64,000 bases of DNA from Rhodopirellula sp. Lineage in GTDB: Bacteria > Planctomycetota > Planctomycetia > Pirellulales > Thermoguttaceae. The stretch spans positions 51,393 to 115,392 of the forward strand of contig JAAYEH010000029.1 of NCBI GenBank assembly GCA_012728855.1, written 5' to 3'. The notes under the pieces were generated by a model, which saw nothing but the letters and a program-made list of their open reading frames with translations, did not search any database and was not told where the DNA came from. The position numbers and the translations under genes are program-made. Numbering within the stretch: position 1 is the stretch's first letter; each line of letters opens with the position of its first letter. Below, piece after piece: positions 52,949 to 62,312 of this stretch.

Positions 52949-53094
52949 GCTTCATTCCTGTTCCGCCGGCGTCGGGGTTGGACTGCCGTCTGGTTGACCG
53001 GGCACATCCTCAATCCTACACTAAACGGCCGTGGTTGGTAGGCCCACTCGTCGCCCAGGGTCGGCTCAGTCGTTGCGTATGGCTCTCGGAGATC

Positions 53095-54234
53095 ATGAAG
53101 GATACGAACCGAACAACCCTCCTGCCCCCCATGAAGTTCATGCCCATGGAAACGCTCGCTTACAAACCGACCCTTCACGAAGTCCTGCCTCGCCTCCGTT
53201 CGCTCTACCAGCGGCAGGCGACCGACCGAATCTTTGCCGCCTTCGACGTACCCAGTGCCGCCATCGCCGAATTCGCCGAGCAGTATTCTCATGGGTACTG
53301 TGAAGCCCCCGATCCAGCCGAGCGAGTGCGGTTCTGGGATCGGCTTTTCTCCGAGCAGATCGCGCTGGAAGACGACAGCCTTCCGGTCGCTTACCTCAGC
53401 GAACTGGACCAGGGATTGTACGGCGGCCTCGTGGGCGGGAATGTTCAATTCATGGCCCATCCGGAGAACGGCTGGATTTCGTCGATGGTCGCGCCGATCT
53501 TGGCGGACTGGTCCGAGTTCGACCACTTGCAATTTCATTCCGAGCATCCGTGGTTCCATCGCTATCTCCTCCAACTCGACACGTTTGTCGGGCAGTCCGC
53601 CGGCAAGTTCGGCATCAGCCACTTCATCTTGATCGATGGCCTGAATTTCGCCTTCGAACTGGTCGGAGCGACGGAGACCTACTTGAGCCTCGCGGAGCGG
53701 CCGGAAATGGTCCGCCGCGCCATTGAACTGGCTTTCGAAGTCAACGCAAAGGTCCAGGACACATTCTTCGATCGCGTGCCGCTTCTGGAAGGCGGCACGT
53801 GCAGCAACATGTGCGAGTGGTTGCCCGGCCGGATCGTATCGGAGAGTGTCGATCCATTTCACATGACCTCGGTTCAGTACTTGGAGACCTGGGGACGCCA
53901 ACCCATCGAGCGGATGCTCGCCCGCTTCGACGGTGGTGTGCTCCACCTGCACGGCAACGGCCGCCATCTTCTCGAAGCCGTCTGCTCGCTCGAAGGCGCC
54001 AAGGCAATTCGAATTGGCGACGACAAGGGTTTCCCACGGGCATTCGACATTCTCCGGTCGCTCCGGGACCGTTCGGGCGATATGCCGTTGGTCGTCGAAG
54101 TGGAATATCCGCAGTTTGTCGAGGCACTCGGCCACCACCAGCTTCCCGGCGGCGTCCTCTACAAGGCCACCAAGGCCCCAAGTATTGCGGCAGCGAACCG
54201 CTGTATGGAGAAGGTCCGCGCCTACCGATGCTGA
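53095..54234 (+). CDS. URO-D-like protein
   Basis: 379 residues with the uroporphyrinogen decarboxylase (URO-D) superfamily barrel at its C-terminus (FDGGVLHLHGNGRHLLEAVCSLEGAKAIRIGDDKGFPRAFDILRSL; family H-x-H-G-N-G). HemE's N-terminal RQAGR motif is absent, so it is not uroporphyrinogen decarboxylase but a member of the broad group that includes methyltransferases and enzymes of unknown substrate. The start is ATG 53095; a later ATG at 53131 is possible. Confidence 0.8.
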   Translation: MKDTNRTTLLPPMKFMPMETLAYKPTLHEVLPRLRSLYQRQATDRIFAAFDVPSAAIAEFAEQYSHGYCEAPDPAERVRFWDRLFSEQIALEDDSLPVAYLSELDQGLYGGLVGGNVQFMAHPENGWISSMVAPILADWSEFDHLQFHSEHPWFHRYLLQLDTFVGQSAGKFGISHFILIDGLNFAFELVGATETYLSLAERPEMVRRAIELAFEVNAKVQDTFFDRVPLLEGGTCSNMCEWLPGRIVSESVDPFHMTSVQYLETWGRQPIERMLARFDGGVLHLHGNGRHLLEAVCSLEGAKAIRIGDDKGFPRAFDILRSLRDRSGDMPLVVEVEYPQFVEALGHHQLPGGVLYKATKAPSIAAANRCMEKVRAYRC

Positions 54235-54281
54235 CGCTTCCGATATTGAGAAATTCTGAGGCGAATAATTCCCTCCAAGTC

Positions 54282-54305
54282 TGCCGATAGCATTTATTAT
54301 CGGCA
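54282..54305 (+). terminator. Hairpin downstream of the URO-D-like gene
   Basis: TGCCGATA-N8-TATCGGCA is a perfect 8-bp stem 48 bp after the stop. There is no T-run. It is a weak terminator candidate; the remainder of the gap up to 54433 shows nothing else. Confidence 0.35.
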
Positions 54306-54433
54306 CCCGGCCCAATTTAACAGACCCTTGCGATCCTACCGGCTTGGTGCTCTTTCTGCGCATCATTCAATAGCGGGCATGAGCCTGCCCCCATTCTTGC
54401 ACCCCTGCAAGCCATGAGGAGAGCAAAACCCAG

Positions 54434-54730
54434 ATGGTTACTCGTTTTCAGCAGATCCGCAACTTGGAAGACCTTCGGGATTACGTCAATGAAACGCTCT
54501 GCAATCAATACGAGCTCCAGATCGATGCTTTCCTCCTCACGGAGCGACTCCTGCGGAGGGGCGGCAAGCCTTGCGGCATCTACTTCTGCCTGCACGGCCC
54601 ACGTGCGGTGAAATTCACCGCCATTTGGGAGACGGAACGAAACCAGATCCTTTTCTACGGCTCGACCGGCGAACGCTTCCAGAGAACTCAATTGCTGGAC
54701 GCTCCCAGTCTGGAACACGCCGCGGCGTGA
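54434..54730 (+). CDS. Small conserved-looking protein upstream of csrA
   Basis: 98 residues, soluble. N-terminal helices (IRNLEDLRDYVNETLCNQYEL) and a C-terminal beta portion (CGIYFCLHGPRAVKFTAIWETERNQILFYGSTGERFQRTQL). Proteins of this type are common in planctomycetes; function unknown. It lies 93 bp before csrA in the same direction. Confidence 0.65.
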   Translation: MVTRFQQIRNLEDLRDYVNETLCNQYELQIDAFLLTERLLRRGGKPCGIYFCLHGPRAVKFTAIWETERNQILFYGSTGERFQRTQLLDAPSLEHAAA

Positions 54731-54823
54731 ACTCCTGATGACCCTGTGCCACCATTACCACTTCCGACGCGAAGGAACTGGTATGCATCCCAATCATCAC
54801 GATCTAAACACGGAGGTAGTCTT

Positions 54824-55003
54824 ATGCTGGTGTTGTCACGAAGAGAAAGTGAGCGAATCCGACTCGGAGACGAAATCGTGGTAACGGTGATCCGAGTCGC
54901 GGGAGAGAGTGTGCGGATTGGCATTGAGGCTCCCTCGGACATGCTGGTTCTGCGAGAGGAACTCGAGCCTCGCGCGGCGCAGCCGACGCGACGTAAACCG
55001 TAG
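54824..55003 (+). CDS. csrA: Carbon storage regulator CsrA
   Basis: 59 residues. The canonical start MLVLSRRESERIRLGDEIVVTVIRVAGESVRIGIEAP matches CsrA; the RNA-contact residues at both ends (LSRR; RIGIEAP) are intact. CsrA binds GGA in mRNA leaders and represses translation. GGAGG at 54812 and ATG 54824 fix the start. The C-terminus is slightly extended and basic (RRKP). Confidence 0.95.
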   Translation: MLVLSRRESERIRLGDEIVVTVIRVAGESVRIGIEAPSDMLVLREELEPRAAQPTRRKP

Positions 55004-55061
55004 AATCGCCGAGCCAATGAGCCCGCCTGCTCGATGTTCTGGCCGGTGGTTAATAGAAGTG

Positions 55062-55102
55062 CCGCAGCCTGCCCGTCGGGAGGAGAGCCGGGCAGGCTGC
55101 GG
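55062..55102. repeat. Strong hairpin after csrA
   Basis: CCGCAGCCTGCCCG (55062-55075) pairs perfectly with CGGGCAGGCTGCGG (55089-55102). There is no T-run. It could end the csrA transcript or be a member of the GCAGCCTGCC repeat family seen at 10234 and 31086. Confidence 0.6.
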
Positions 55103-55242
55103 AATCAACAGTGTTCGTCGGAAGAATCGCCTCAATTTCAGAGCGTCGCACAAGCGTTCAGAAACCGAGGCGTGCCCCCCTGCCCGCCAGATCGGTGGTC
55201 GGGGCCGTCCTGCCCAGCGCGGCAGGACAAGATGGCAGCCAG

Positions 55243-55458
55243 CTACTCGCGAGGCCGCACCGCGCCAGTCAAACCACTATAGTCGCGGCGGTCTTCCGGG
55301 TGCCAGAGCGGCAACCCCTTCTTGACCCGTTCGGCCAGTATTTCCAACTTCGCCTTCGAACCGGCGGGGGCATCGGTGGAGCAAAACTCCTCTGTCACAA
55401 TCGGGTCGAAGTCCTCGTCGTGACCACACTCTAAAATCGCCTCAAACACGTTGCGCAT
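55243..55458 (-). CDS. Small acidic protein, unknown
   Basis: 71 residues. FEAILECGHDEDFDPIVTEEFCSTDAPAGSKAKLEILAERVKKGLPLWHPEDRRDYSGL is a coherent small fold with two cysteines. ATG 55458 has a GGAG nine bases upstream. The phrase LPLWHPEDRRDY recalls other small planctomycete proteins. Function unknown. Confidence 0.6.
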   Translation of the reverse strand: MRNVFEAILECGHDEDFDPIVTEEFCSTDAPAGSKAKLEILAERVKKGLPLWHPEDRRDYSGLTGAVRPRE

Positions 55459-55769
55459 CGGTAACCACTCCAACAACAAAAAAACTAACCCAGACGATCA
55501 TGGCCCTCAAACTTGCAGAAGCGGGCGACCGCCCAGCCGAAGCATCTACGAAACGTCACAAGAACTCGACGCAGAGAAGTCTGCGGAAATCGAGCAGGCA
55601 GGATGACGCAAAAATGGGCAAACCAACGATTTTCTCTTTTTCCAATTGTTTGTCAAGTATCACCAGAAAAATTATTGGCAACTGAGCATTCCCACTAACA
55701 GGTGCAACATTGACCCTATCTCGGTGCTACAGTTCCCCTGCTGTGCGACGAAACTTAATGTGCCGTCTG
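55459..55769. other. Gene-free stretch
   Basis: About 310 bp with only short, unconvincing frames. The middle is AT-rich (ATTTTCTCTTTTTCCAATTG) relative to its surroundings. Nothing was recognised. Confidence 0.4.
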
Positions 55770-55973
55770 CTAAACCGGACCGCGGCTTTCCGAGGGCACC
55801 GCTTCCGGCCCCCCTTTGTCATGCCGGCTCTCATACTCCTCGGTCAGCACCGACGGGCAGACTTCATCCACCCCACATTGGCGGCACACAAGCCGGATCA
55901 ACTCGCTACTACTAAGTTTCAGGTTGTGCGACTCACAAATCTGATACAAATCTTTCAGGTGCTTGCAGGTCAT
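55770..55973 (-). CDS. Small cysteine-containing protein, unknown
   Basis: 67 residues: TCKHLKDLYQICESHNLKLSSSELIRLVCRQCGVDEVCPSVLTEEYESRH. Four or five cysteines (CxxC-like CRQC and CP) suggest a small zinc-binding fold, and KLSSSELIRLVCRQCGVDEVCPSVL is non-random. ATG 55973 follows an AAAGG. No function can be assigned. Confidence 0.55.
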   Translation of the reverse strand: MTCKHLKDLYQICESHNLKLSSSELIRLVCRQCGVDEVCPSVLTEEYESRHDKGGPEAVPSESRGPV

Positions 55974-56003
55974 CAATCTGCCTTTCTCTCAGTCATTCAC
56001 TGA

Positions 56004-56130
56004 CCCACCAAAATGGTGAATACCGCAGGCAACCCGGCTGCCAGGTACCGGTACTTCGTGCCGGTGCAACCGCTTCGTCCGGCCACAGCGGCGAGGCTGT
56101 CTCGCAGCTTCGCGCGTGGCTGCTTTTTTT
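56004..56130 (+). ncRNA. Possible structured transcript or terminator
   Basis: Within the gene-free gap 55974-56431, hairpins CACC-AAAA-TGGTG (about 56008), ACCGGTA-CTTCG-TGCCGGT (about 56049) and GCAGC-N10-GCTGC followed by TTTTTTT (56104-56130) occur in order on the plus strand. The last is a plausible intrinsic terminator. No known riboswitch was matched with confidence. The MITE copy at 56294 fills the rest of the gap. Confidence 0.3.
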
Positions 56131-56293
56131 GGGGTCATTCCACTGCGTTCACTGGTTCTGCCTGGCGGTGAACCAATTGTACAGCGCGCGGGATAGAATC
56201 CAGATGTTGCTCCAGGGCGCCCCCCCATACCGGGCGGCTGTTTTCGAGGCGTGGCCGTTTGGGCTAAACTGAATGTTGCCGAACCGATTTTAG

Positions 56294-56394
56294 GGCATGG
56301 TTCAAAAAACGGGGACTGGCTCCGAGCAAAACAGCTTCTGCCGGTGAAAAACACGGTTCGGCGAGGTGCCTGTCCCCGTTTTTTGAACCATGCC
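56294..56394. mobile_element. 101-bp MITE-like element, copy 2, with 8-bp target duplication
   Basis: Inverse orientation to copy 1 at 16150, same 101-bp length, about five differences. Terminal inverted repeats GGCATGGTTCAAAAAACGGG and complement. Flanked by GATTTTAG at 56286-56293 and 56395-56402, a perfect 8-bp direct repeat distinct from that of copy 1. It lies directly upstream of yjbQ. Confidence 0.92.
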
Positions 56395-56431
56395 GATTTT
56401 AGTGGTTCCACGCCAACGGAAGAGGTTTCCC

Positions 56432-56854
56432 GTGAGTTGGTTTCAACAAGAAGTGCTCCTGCCCCGGTTCTCTCGGGGATGCCATATCATTACGCGACAC
56501 GTCGTCGAGGCGTTGCCCGAAATCGGCCAGGTGCGGATCGGCTTGCTGCACGTCTTCATCCAGCACACCTCGGCCTCGCTGTCGATCAATGAGAACGCCG
56601 ATGCGGATGTGCCCCACGACCTGGAAAAAGCTTTGGCCAGCATCGCTCCCGACGATTTCCCCTACCAACACACAATCGAAGGCGCCGACGACATGTCCGG
56701 ACACGTCAAGGCTTCGTTGTTGGGCAGCTCCGTGACCGTGCCGGTTCGCGACGGTCGGATGGTTCTCGGAACATGGCAGGGCATCTACCTCTGCGAGCAC
56801 CGCCGGCAGGGAGGCCGTCGCCGGCTTGTGCTGACGCTCAACGGCGAAACCTGA
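56432..56854 (+). CDS. yjbQ: YjbQ / UPF0047 family protein
   Basis: 140 residues. Family signatures: QVRIGLLHVFIQHTSASLSINENADADVPHDLEKAL (HTSA motif) and GTWQGIYLCEHR (GTWQ-E/H). UPF0047 proteins are trimeric with a metal-binding-like site; a thiamine phosphate synthase-like activity has been suggested, the physiological role is unclear. The GTG at 56432 follows AGAGG; an upstream ATG lies in the mobile element and is rejected. Confidence 0.92.
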   Translation: MSWFQQEVLLPRFSRGCHIITRHVVEALPEIGQVRIGLLHVFIQHTSASLSINENADADVPHDLEKALASIAPDDFPYQHTIEGADDMSGHVKASLLGSSVTVPVRDGRMVLGTWQGIYLCEHRRQGGRRRLVLTLNGET

Positions 56855-56940
56855 GCAATCCTCGTCGAACACGAAAGACCGAAATGAGCCTCGGAATGAA
56901 TCGGGAGACTACCGCAGCCGCTTTCCTTCACGCGCACACG

Positions 56941-57591
56941 TCACTCGGTCGGCCGCGGCTCTTTCTCTTTGTTTCGAATGCCGACGAATGCCGGCGGATA
57001 ACCGCGGACTTTCCACGAATCGGCCTCGGGCAGGGAGTCGAAGCCGAAGCGATCGTCCGATTCGACCACCACAATACTGCCGGGCGGCGCCTCTTGGAAA
57101 AGCCCGGTGATCAGTGACAGCATCGCTTCCGTGCGATCGACATAGAAATCGTACGGCGGCGAGGAGAATACGACCCAGGGCGCTTCGGCGGTGAGGTGGT
57201 GCCGCCCGGCCCAATGAAAAACGCTGCCCGTGACGACGTCGCAGCAATCTTCCACCCCGAGCGTAGCGATATTCTGTCGAATGATCGCCGCCGTGGGGAA
57301 ATGCTGCTCAATGAACGTCGCGTGGGCGGCGCCGCGACTGAGCGCTTCAAGCCCCAGGGCGCCGGTGCCGGCGAAGAGATCGACGGCGTGGCTGCCGCGT
57401 ACCGTGGGACCGATGAGGTTGAAAACGGCCTCCCGAACTCGATCCTTCATCGGTCGCACGCGGAGATTGCCGCCGTAACGCAGCTTTCGGCCGCGGAACT
57501 GCCCGCCCACAATGCGGAGCCCGACGGGATCGACGCCCCCGGTTCGGCGGGCATTGCCGGTCAACTCCGATCTTTGCGGACGGCGGGGCAT
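56941..57591 (-). CDS. rsmD: 16S rRNA (guanine966-N2)-methyltransferase RsmD
   Basis: 216 residues. RsmD start [14 protein letters not shown], then [17 protein letters not shown], the AdoMet site [26 protein letters not shown], and the catalytic SPPYD segment. It methylates G966 of 16S rRNA. ATG 57591 ([10 protein letters not shown]) is used. It is divergent from the cyclophilin gene. Confidence 0.93.
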   Translation of the reverse strand: MPRRPQRSELTGNARRTGGVDPVGLRIVGGQFRGRKLRYGGNLRVRPMKDRVREAVFNLIGPTVRGSHAVDLFAGTGALGLEALSRGAAHATFIEQHFPTAAIIRQNIATLGVEDCCDVVTGSVFHWAGRHHLTAEAPWVVFSSPPYDFYVDRTEAMLSLITGLFQEAPPGSIVVVESDDRFGFDSLPEADSWKVRGYPPAFVGIRNKEKEPRPTE

Positions 57592-57760
57592 GAACTTCCG
57601 GGGGGCTGGGGGCGTAGTGCTTTTGTACGGCCGGATGGAACGAGGAAGTATCCGCAAGTATAATCCGCGGGCGCCGGAAAAGCACCATCCGGCCGGCGAT
57701 CTTTCCTTGGTCTTGAATTCGCTGAGTTTTGTGTGGTCTCGAATAGGAGTGAATCCTGCG

Positions 57761-58882
57761 ATGCGTAGTGCCTTGTGTCTGGCGGTATTGCTGAGTACGG
57801 TGGTGGCGGTAGCGGCTTCCGCGTTGGGACAGGACGGTGCGCCGCCGGCCGCCCCGGAAGCCAAGGGCGCCGAGTTCGACAAGGTTTTCGCCGACTGGAA
57901 AGTATTGCTCGACCAACTGCGGAGTCTCCGCGAGGAATATCGCAATGCCGATCGTGCCCGCAAGACGGCGATCGCTAAGGAGTACTCGGAACTAGTCGCC
58001 CAGGGCGAAGACATGGAGCCGAAAGTGATCGGCGCGGCCGTGGCGGCGTTCAACGAAACCCCCAAAGCCAATCGCGAATTGACCGATTTTCTCCTGGGGC
58101 TCACGTATACCAATTTCAAGCAAGACAACTACGAAGAGTCATTGCGCCTGGGTAAGACGCTGCTGGACGGAGGAGTCGACCAGAAGGAACTCTATGGCTG
58201 GACCGGCTCATCCGCCTTCTGCGTCGGCGAGTTGGACCTGGCGGAGCAGTACCTCACCAAGGCCAAGGAACTCGACACCCTCGGCGAGCACGGACCGCAG
58301 CACCTCGACACCCTCCCCTATTACCGGGAAGCCTGGCCGAAGGAACTCGCAGTCCGCAAAGCGGAAACGGCCGCCGACGACCTGCCTCGCGTGCTGCTGA
58401 AGACAAGCAAGGGCGATATCGTCGTTGAACTGTTCGAGAACGAGGCTCCCAACGCGGTGGCTAATTTCATCTCGCTCGTGGAAAAAGGATTCTACAACGG
58501 TCTCACGTTTCACCGCGTCCTGCCCGCCTTTATGGCCCAAGGAGGCTGCCCCATCGGAAACGGCAGTGGCGGCCCCGGATACCAGATCCCCTGCGAGTGT
58601 TATCAGCCGAATCACCGTCTCCACTTCCGCGGTACTCTGAGCATGGCCCATGCCGGCCGCGATACGGGCGGCTCGCAGTTCTTTCTGACCTTTGTGCCTA
58701 CCACCCACCTCGACGGCAAGCACACGGCTTTCGGCCGCGTGATCGAAGGCATGGGCGTCCTGGGCGAAATCCAGCGCCACGATCCCGAAGACCCGAACAG
58801 CCCGGATCCCGACAAGATCCTAGAAGCCAAAGTTGTGCGGAAGCGGGAACATCAATACGAGGTGAAGAAAACGGGCGGTTGA
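57761..58882 (+). CDS. Secreted cyclophilin-type peptidyl-prolyl isomerase
   Basis: 373 residues: a signal peptide ([20 protein letters not shown]), an N-terminal helical TPR-like region ([17 protein letters not shown]..., [15 protein letters not shown]), then a cyclophilin domain from about residue 210 ([53 protein letters not shown], and [37 protein letters not shown]). FHRV and GGSQFF are catalytic-site segments. It assists folding in the periplasm. AGGAG and ATG 57761 fix the start. Confidence 0.93.
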   Translation: MRSALCLAVLLSTVVAVAASALGQDGAPPAAPEAKGAEFDKVFADWKVLLDQLRSLREEYRNADRARKTAIAKEYSELVAQGEDMEPKVIGAAVAAFNETPKANRELTDFLLGLTYTNFKQDNYEESLRLGKTLLDGGVDQKELYGWTGSSAFCVGELDLAEQYLTKAKELDTLGEHGPQHLDTLPYYREAWPKELAVRKAETAADDLPRVLLKTSKGDIVVELFENEAPNAVANFISLVEKGFYNGLTFHRVLPAFMAQGGCPIGNGSGGPGYQIPCECYQPNHRLHFRGTLSMAHAGRDTGGSQFFLTFVPTTHLDGKHTAFGRVIEGMGVLGEIQRHDPEDPNSPDPDKILEAKVVRKREHQYEVKKTGG

Positions 58883-58937
58883 GAAAGTTTCGAGACCCGC
58901 AGCACCGGATCCGAAACCAACCAGGAATTCGGGGCAC

Positions 58938-58968
58938 AAAAAAACCTCGCGGCTTGGCCGCGAGGTTT
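58938..58968 (-). terminator. Intrinsic terminator of the rpsB-frr operon
   Basis: A 12-bp perfect stem (AAACCTCGCGGC / GCCGCGAGGTTT) with a TTG loop, followed on the minus strand by TTTTTTT. It is 40 bp after the frr stop and 55 bp after the convergent cyclophilin gene, so it may serve both; the plus-strand T-run is only three bases. Confidence 0.9.
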
Positions 58969-59006
58969 CGTGCTTGGGATTCTCTGCATTGAGCCTGCTT
59001 CGGATT

Positions 59007-59567
59007 TCAGTCTTCCATGACTTCTTTCTCTTTCCCTTCCGCCAACTCACTCGCCCTGGCTTCGAATTTCTTCGTCAGATCCTGGACATCGTTCTTGACG
59101 TCGTCGCGGTCGTCCTCCGAAAGCTTCTTCTCCTTCTCCGCCTGATCGGCCGCCTTGTTGGCGTCGCGGCGAATGTTGCGGATGGCAATCTTCGACTCTT
59201 CGGTCAACTCCTTGATGCGGGCGACCAGCTTCCGTCGAACCTCCGTGGAAAGGGCCGGAATATTGAGCCGGATCACGTGGCCGTCGCTTTGCGGGTTAAA
59301 GCCCAAATCGCTGGCCAGAATCGCCTTCTCGATATCTTTGATCGTGCCGGGGTCGTAGGGGCGAATGACGATCTGCGTCGGTTCCGGAGCGCCGACCGAC
59401 GCGAGCTGCTTCATGGGGGCCAAGGATCCGTAAGCCTCCACCCGCAACGAGTCGACCAGCCCCGGATTGGCTCGACCGGTGCGGATGCCGGCCAGCGAAC
59501 TCTTGAGCACCCCGATCGCTTTCTCCATCCGCTCTTCGGCGTCCATGAGGATTTCGTCGGCGGACAT
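59007..59567 (-). CDS. frr: Ribosome recycling factor
   Basis: 186 residues, normal length. Family motifs: MEKAIGVLKSSLAGIRTGRANPGLVDSLRVEAYGS, LRVEAYG...IRPYDPGTIKDIEKAILASDLGFNPQSDGHVIRLNIPALSTEVRRKL, and the C-terminal helix. It splits post-termination ribosomes with EF-G. Last gene of the rpsB-tsf-pyrH-frr set. Confidence 0.97.
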   Translation of the reverse strand: MSADEILMDAEERMEKAIGVLKSSLAGIRTGRANPGLVDSLRVEAYGSLAPMKQLASVGAPEPTQIVIRPYDPGTIKDIEKAILASDLGFNPQSDGHVIRLNIPALSTEVRRKLVARIKELTEESKIAIRNIRRDANKAADQAEKEKKLSEDDRDDVKNDVQDLTKKFEARASELAEGKEKEVMED

Positions 59568-59602
59568 GGCACGGTCCTTTCTTTCGATAAAGCCCGGCGC
59601 GC

Positions 59603-60364
59603 TCAGTGAACGCCGGCGACGGTGCGGCTGATGAGCGTGCCTATCTTCTCGCCCCGCACGGCGCGCTCGATGTTGCCTTCCTTCTTGAAATTAAACACCC
59701 GAATGGGCATGTCATATTGCATGCACTTCGTGATCGCCTCGTGGTCCATGACGCGGAGGTTCTGCCGTCGCACGTCGTCGTAGGCCAACTCGCTGTACAA
59801 CACGGCATGCGGGTTTTTCTCCGGGTCGTCGCTGAATACGCCGTCGACGCGGGTCGCTTTCAGCAGAACGTCGGCATCCAGTTCCAACGCCCGCTGTGCC
59901 GCCGCGGTATCGGTGGTCACGAACGGGCTACCCGTGCCCGCGGCCAGCAGAATAATCCGGCCCTTCTCCAAATGGCGTTTCGCGCGGCGGCTGATATACG
60001 GTTCGGCCACTCCGTCCATGCGAATCGCCGTCAACAGGCGCGTCTGGAAGCCTTGCAGTTCCAAGGCGTCCTGCAACGCCAGGCCGTTCATCAACGTGGC
60101 CAGCATGCCCATATAGTGGGCGGTGGCCTCGTGAATCGCCGCATTTCCGGCGGTAAACTGGGCGCCGCGAAGGATATTGCCGCCGCCCAAGACGATGGCG
60201 ATCTGGACACCGAGTTGTGCGGCCCGGCCGGTCTGCTGAGCGATATGGGCGACCGCGTCCATGGCGATGCCCCGCTCCCCGGCGTGAACGAAGCCTTCTC
60301 CGGAAATCTTCAGGACCAGGCGGCGGTAGCGCGGGGTGGCGGTCGCCGGCGTCTCAGCGGACAT
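59603..60364 (-). CDS. pyrH: UMP kinase
   Basis: 253 residues of the amino-acid-kinase family. [23 protein letters not shown] and [34 protein letters not shown] are typical. It phosphorylates UMP to UDP. It starts 4 bp past the tsf stop region; ATG 60364 is used. Confidence 0.97.
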   Translation of the reverse strand: MSAETPATATPRYRRLVLKISGEGFVHAGERGIAMDAVAHIAQQTGRAAQLGVQIAIVLGGGNILRGAQFTAGNAAIHEATAHYMGMLATLMNGLALQDALELQGFQTRLLTAIRMDGVAEPYISRRAKRHLEKGRIILLAAGTGSPFVTTDTAAAQRALELDADVLLKATRVDGVFSDDPEKNPHAVLYSELAYDDVRRQNLRVMDHEAITKCMQYDMPIRVFNFKKEGNIERAVRGEKIGTLISRTVAGVH

Positions 60365-60368
60365 GCGC

Positions 60369-61199
60369 CTATTCCTTTCCCAGCTCCCAGTGGACAAAGC
60401 GGATCAGCTTCATGCCTGCGGCGGCCGCAATTTGGCCAACGGTTTTCTGATCGTCCTTGACGAAGGGCTGTTCGGTCAGGCACCGCTCGGCGTAGAAATT
60501 CCGCATCCGACCCTCGACCATCTTCTCGAGGATTTTTTCCGGCTTTCCCTCGCCACGGGCGATTTCCATCTGGATCTCGCGCTCCTTCGCGAGCATTGCG
60601 GGGTCGAGATCCGCCGTCGACACCGCCGCGGGGCGCATGGCCGCCACGTGCATGCAGATGTCCTTGGCCAACTCGGGAGTACCTCCCTCGTAGCACAGCA
60701 GCACGCCCACGCTGCCGTTGTGATGCACATAGCCGCCGCAGGTGCCGTCGATCCGCGCGATCCGATTCAGCTTGAAGACTTCACGAATGCGGTTGTTGAG
60801 ATCATCGTAGCCTTGGCGGATCGTCGCTCCGGGCGAGATCGGAGACGGCTGATCCAGCAACTCGTCCGGACTGCCGGCACCGGGGCCGGTCGCCAATTGC
60901 TCCGCCATGGCATGAGCCAGGCGGACGAACTCTTCGTTGACGGCCACGGGAGCACTCTCGCAGAGCAACTCGATAATCGCCCCCACACCGTTCTCCGGGC
61001 GGGCGTCGATGGCGATGCGTCCGGAAGAAGTCTCCCGTCCGGACCGCTTTTCCATGGACTTTTTTCCCGCCTTTCGCAGAACCTCGATCGCCGCCTCGGG
61101 ATCCCCGCCGGCCTCCTGAAGCGCGTTCTTGCATTCCATCATCGGCAGCCCGGTGCGCTCGCGAAGAGCCTTGACGGCCGCTGCGGTAATCTCCGCCAT
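60369..61199 (-). CDS. tsf: Elongation factor Ts
   Basis: 276 residues. The N-terminal UBA-like domain and [30 protein letters not shown] (TDF-like segment) are conserved, followed by the dimerisation domain and TGQ-type C-terminus. It recycles EF-Tu. Length matches the family. Confidence 0.96.
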   Translation of the reverse strand: MAEITAAAVKALRERTGLPMMECKNALQEAGGDPEAAIEVLRKAGKKSMEKRSGRETSSGRIAIDARPENGVGAIIELLCESAPVAVNEEFVRLAHAMAEQLATGPGAGSPDELLDQPSPISPGATIRQGYDDLNNRIREVFKLNRIARIDGTCGGYVHHNGSVGVLLCYEGGTPELAKDICMHVAAMRPAAVSTADLDPAMLAKEREIQMEIARGEGKPEKILEKMVEGRMRNFYAERCLTEQPFVKDDQKTVGQIAAAAGMKLIRFVHWELGKE

Positions 61200-61250
61200 C
61201 AGATAACCTCCTCAATGAATGATGTCTTCAATCGATCAGACTTCGGCCGT

Positions 61251-61988
61251 TTAGGCATCGTGGCGTTCCGCCGCGCCTTCCGCTTGTTCCTGCTTCTGGC
61301 GCCCCGCGGCCGACTTGCCGGCCAGAACCGCGTCGGCCAACAGCTTCGCGACGAGTTCAATCGATCGAATGCTATCGTCGTTGCCGGGAATGGGTAGGTC
61401 GACGTCGTCCGGGTCGCAGTCGGTATCGATCAGGGCAATGGTGGTAATGCCCAGCTTGCGTGCTTCGCGAATCGCGTTCTTCTCTTTGCGAGGATCGAAT
61501 ATCACCAGGCACTCCGGCAGCCGGTTCATCGTACGCATGCCGTTGAGGTTCCGATACATCTTCCGGTATTCGCGGTTCAGCGCCGATTGCATCTTCTTGG
61601 AATAGCTGGCCAATTCGTCGCTGCTGCGGAGCGCTTCCAACTCCTCCAAGCGGGCCAGCCGGCTGCGGATCGTGCGAAAATTCGTAAGAGTTCCGCCCAG
61701 CCAGCGATCGCTGACAAACGGCATCCCGCAGCGAAGCGACTGTTGTTCGATCGTTTCGGCCGCCTGCCGCTTCGTGCCGACGAACAGTACCAAGCTGCCA
61801 GCACCAGACACCTGCTCGAGGTATTTTCGTGCCCGCAGCAGGCCGCGAATCGTCTCCCGGACGTCGATGATATGGATCAGGTTCCGCCGGCCATAGATGT
61901 ACGGCCGCATTTTTGGGTTCCAGCGGCTGGCACGATGGCCGAAATGAATTCCCGCTTCAATCAGATCCTTAACAAGAACAGCAGGCAC
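61251..61988 (-). CDS. rpsB: 30S ribosomal protein S2
   Basis: 245 residues. [41 protein letters not shown] at the start, [23 protein letters not shown] and [23 protein letters not shown] at the end are S2 signatures. The GTG at 61988 follows GAGGAG; the ATG upstream is not supported. The operon rpsB-tsf-pyrH-frr is conserved across bacteria. Confidence 0.97.
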   Translation of the reverse strand: MPAVLVKDLIEAGIHFGHRASRWNPKMRPYIYGRRNLIHIIDVRETIRGLLRARKYLEQVSGAGSLVLFVGTKRQAAETIEQQSLRCGMPFVSDRWLGGTLTNFRTIRSRLARLEELEALRSSDELASYSKKMQSALNREYRKMYRNLNGMRTMNRLPECLVIFDPRKEKNAIREARKLGITTIALIDTDCDPDDVDLPIPGNDDSIRSIELVAKLLADAVLAGKSAAGRQKQEQAEGAAERHDA

Positions 61989-62118
61989 TCGATCGCTCCT
62001 CTTCAATAGGCACACCGGCAAAATCCCCCTCAACGAGTGGGGCATCCGGCGTTATTAGGATAGTTCGGTCTGGAATCTTGATCGCCACCCCGGACCGTTC
62101 AAGGTAGGCGAGCCCCTC

Positions 62119-62147
62119 ATGGTAGCAGCTTTTGCTGCGATGGTCAA
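62119..62147 (-). promoter_or_regulatory. Candidate promoter of rpsB-tsf-pyrH-frr
   Basis: On the minus strand TTGACC (62142-62147), 17-bp spacer, TACCAT (62119-62124). It gives a leader of about 125 nt before rpsB. The spacer is itself a hairpin (GCAGC-AAAA-GCTGC). Confidence 0.6.
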
Positions 62148-62149
62148 AG

Positions 62150-62220
62150 CTACCCGGCCAGGACTCGAACCTGGAACGAGGGAGCCAAAATCCCTTGTGT
62201 TACCATTACACCACCGGGTA
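62150..62220 (-). tRNA. tRNA-Gln (TTG anticodon)
   Basis: Read on the minus strand, TACCCGG pairs with CCGGGTA, discriminator G. The anticodon stem AGGGA/TCCCT encloses TTTTGGC, giving anticodon TTG. The T arm CCAGG-TTCGAGT-CCTGG is perfect. 71 nt; CCA is not encoded. It lies upstream of rpsB in the same direction. Confidence 0.95.
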
Positions 62221-62283
62221 GTGGTCGAAGTTCGCAGGGCGGCCCCTCGGCGGCGAGCCGCGGGGTTCGCGAAGCTTCTCCAT

Positions 62284-62312
62284 ACTGTATTGCTTCACCA
62301 GACATTCGACAA
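62284..62312 (-). promoter_or_regulatory. Possible promoter for tRNA-Gln
   Basis: TTGTCG (62307-62312), 17-bp spacer and TACAGT (62284-62289) on the minus strand, about 64 bp before the tRNA. Confidence 0.4.

Noticed and set aside
52354..54366. 670-codon minus-strand frame across the URO-D-like gene
   Set aside because: It overlaps the URO-D-like gene antisense and joins a shifted part of the transglutaminase gene; it has no recognisable domain.
56004..56110. SAM-type riboswitch in the gap before yjbQ
   Set aside because: Short strings such as GGCAACCCGG resemble SAM aptamers, but the helix order and remaining conserved bases do not match, and the MITE lies between it and the gene.
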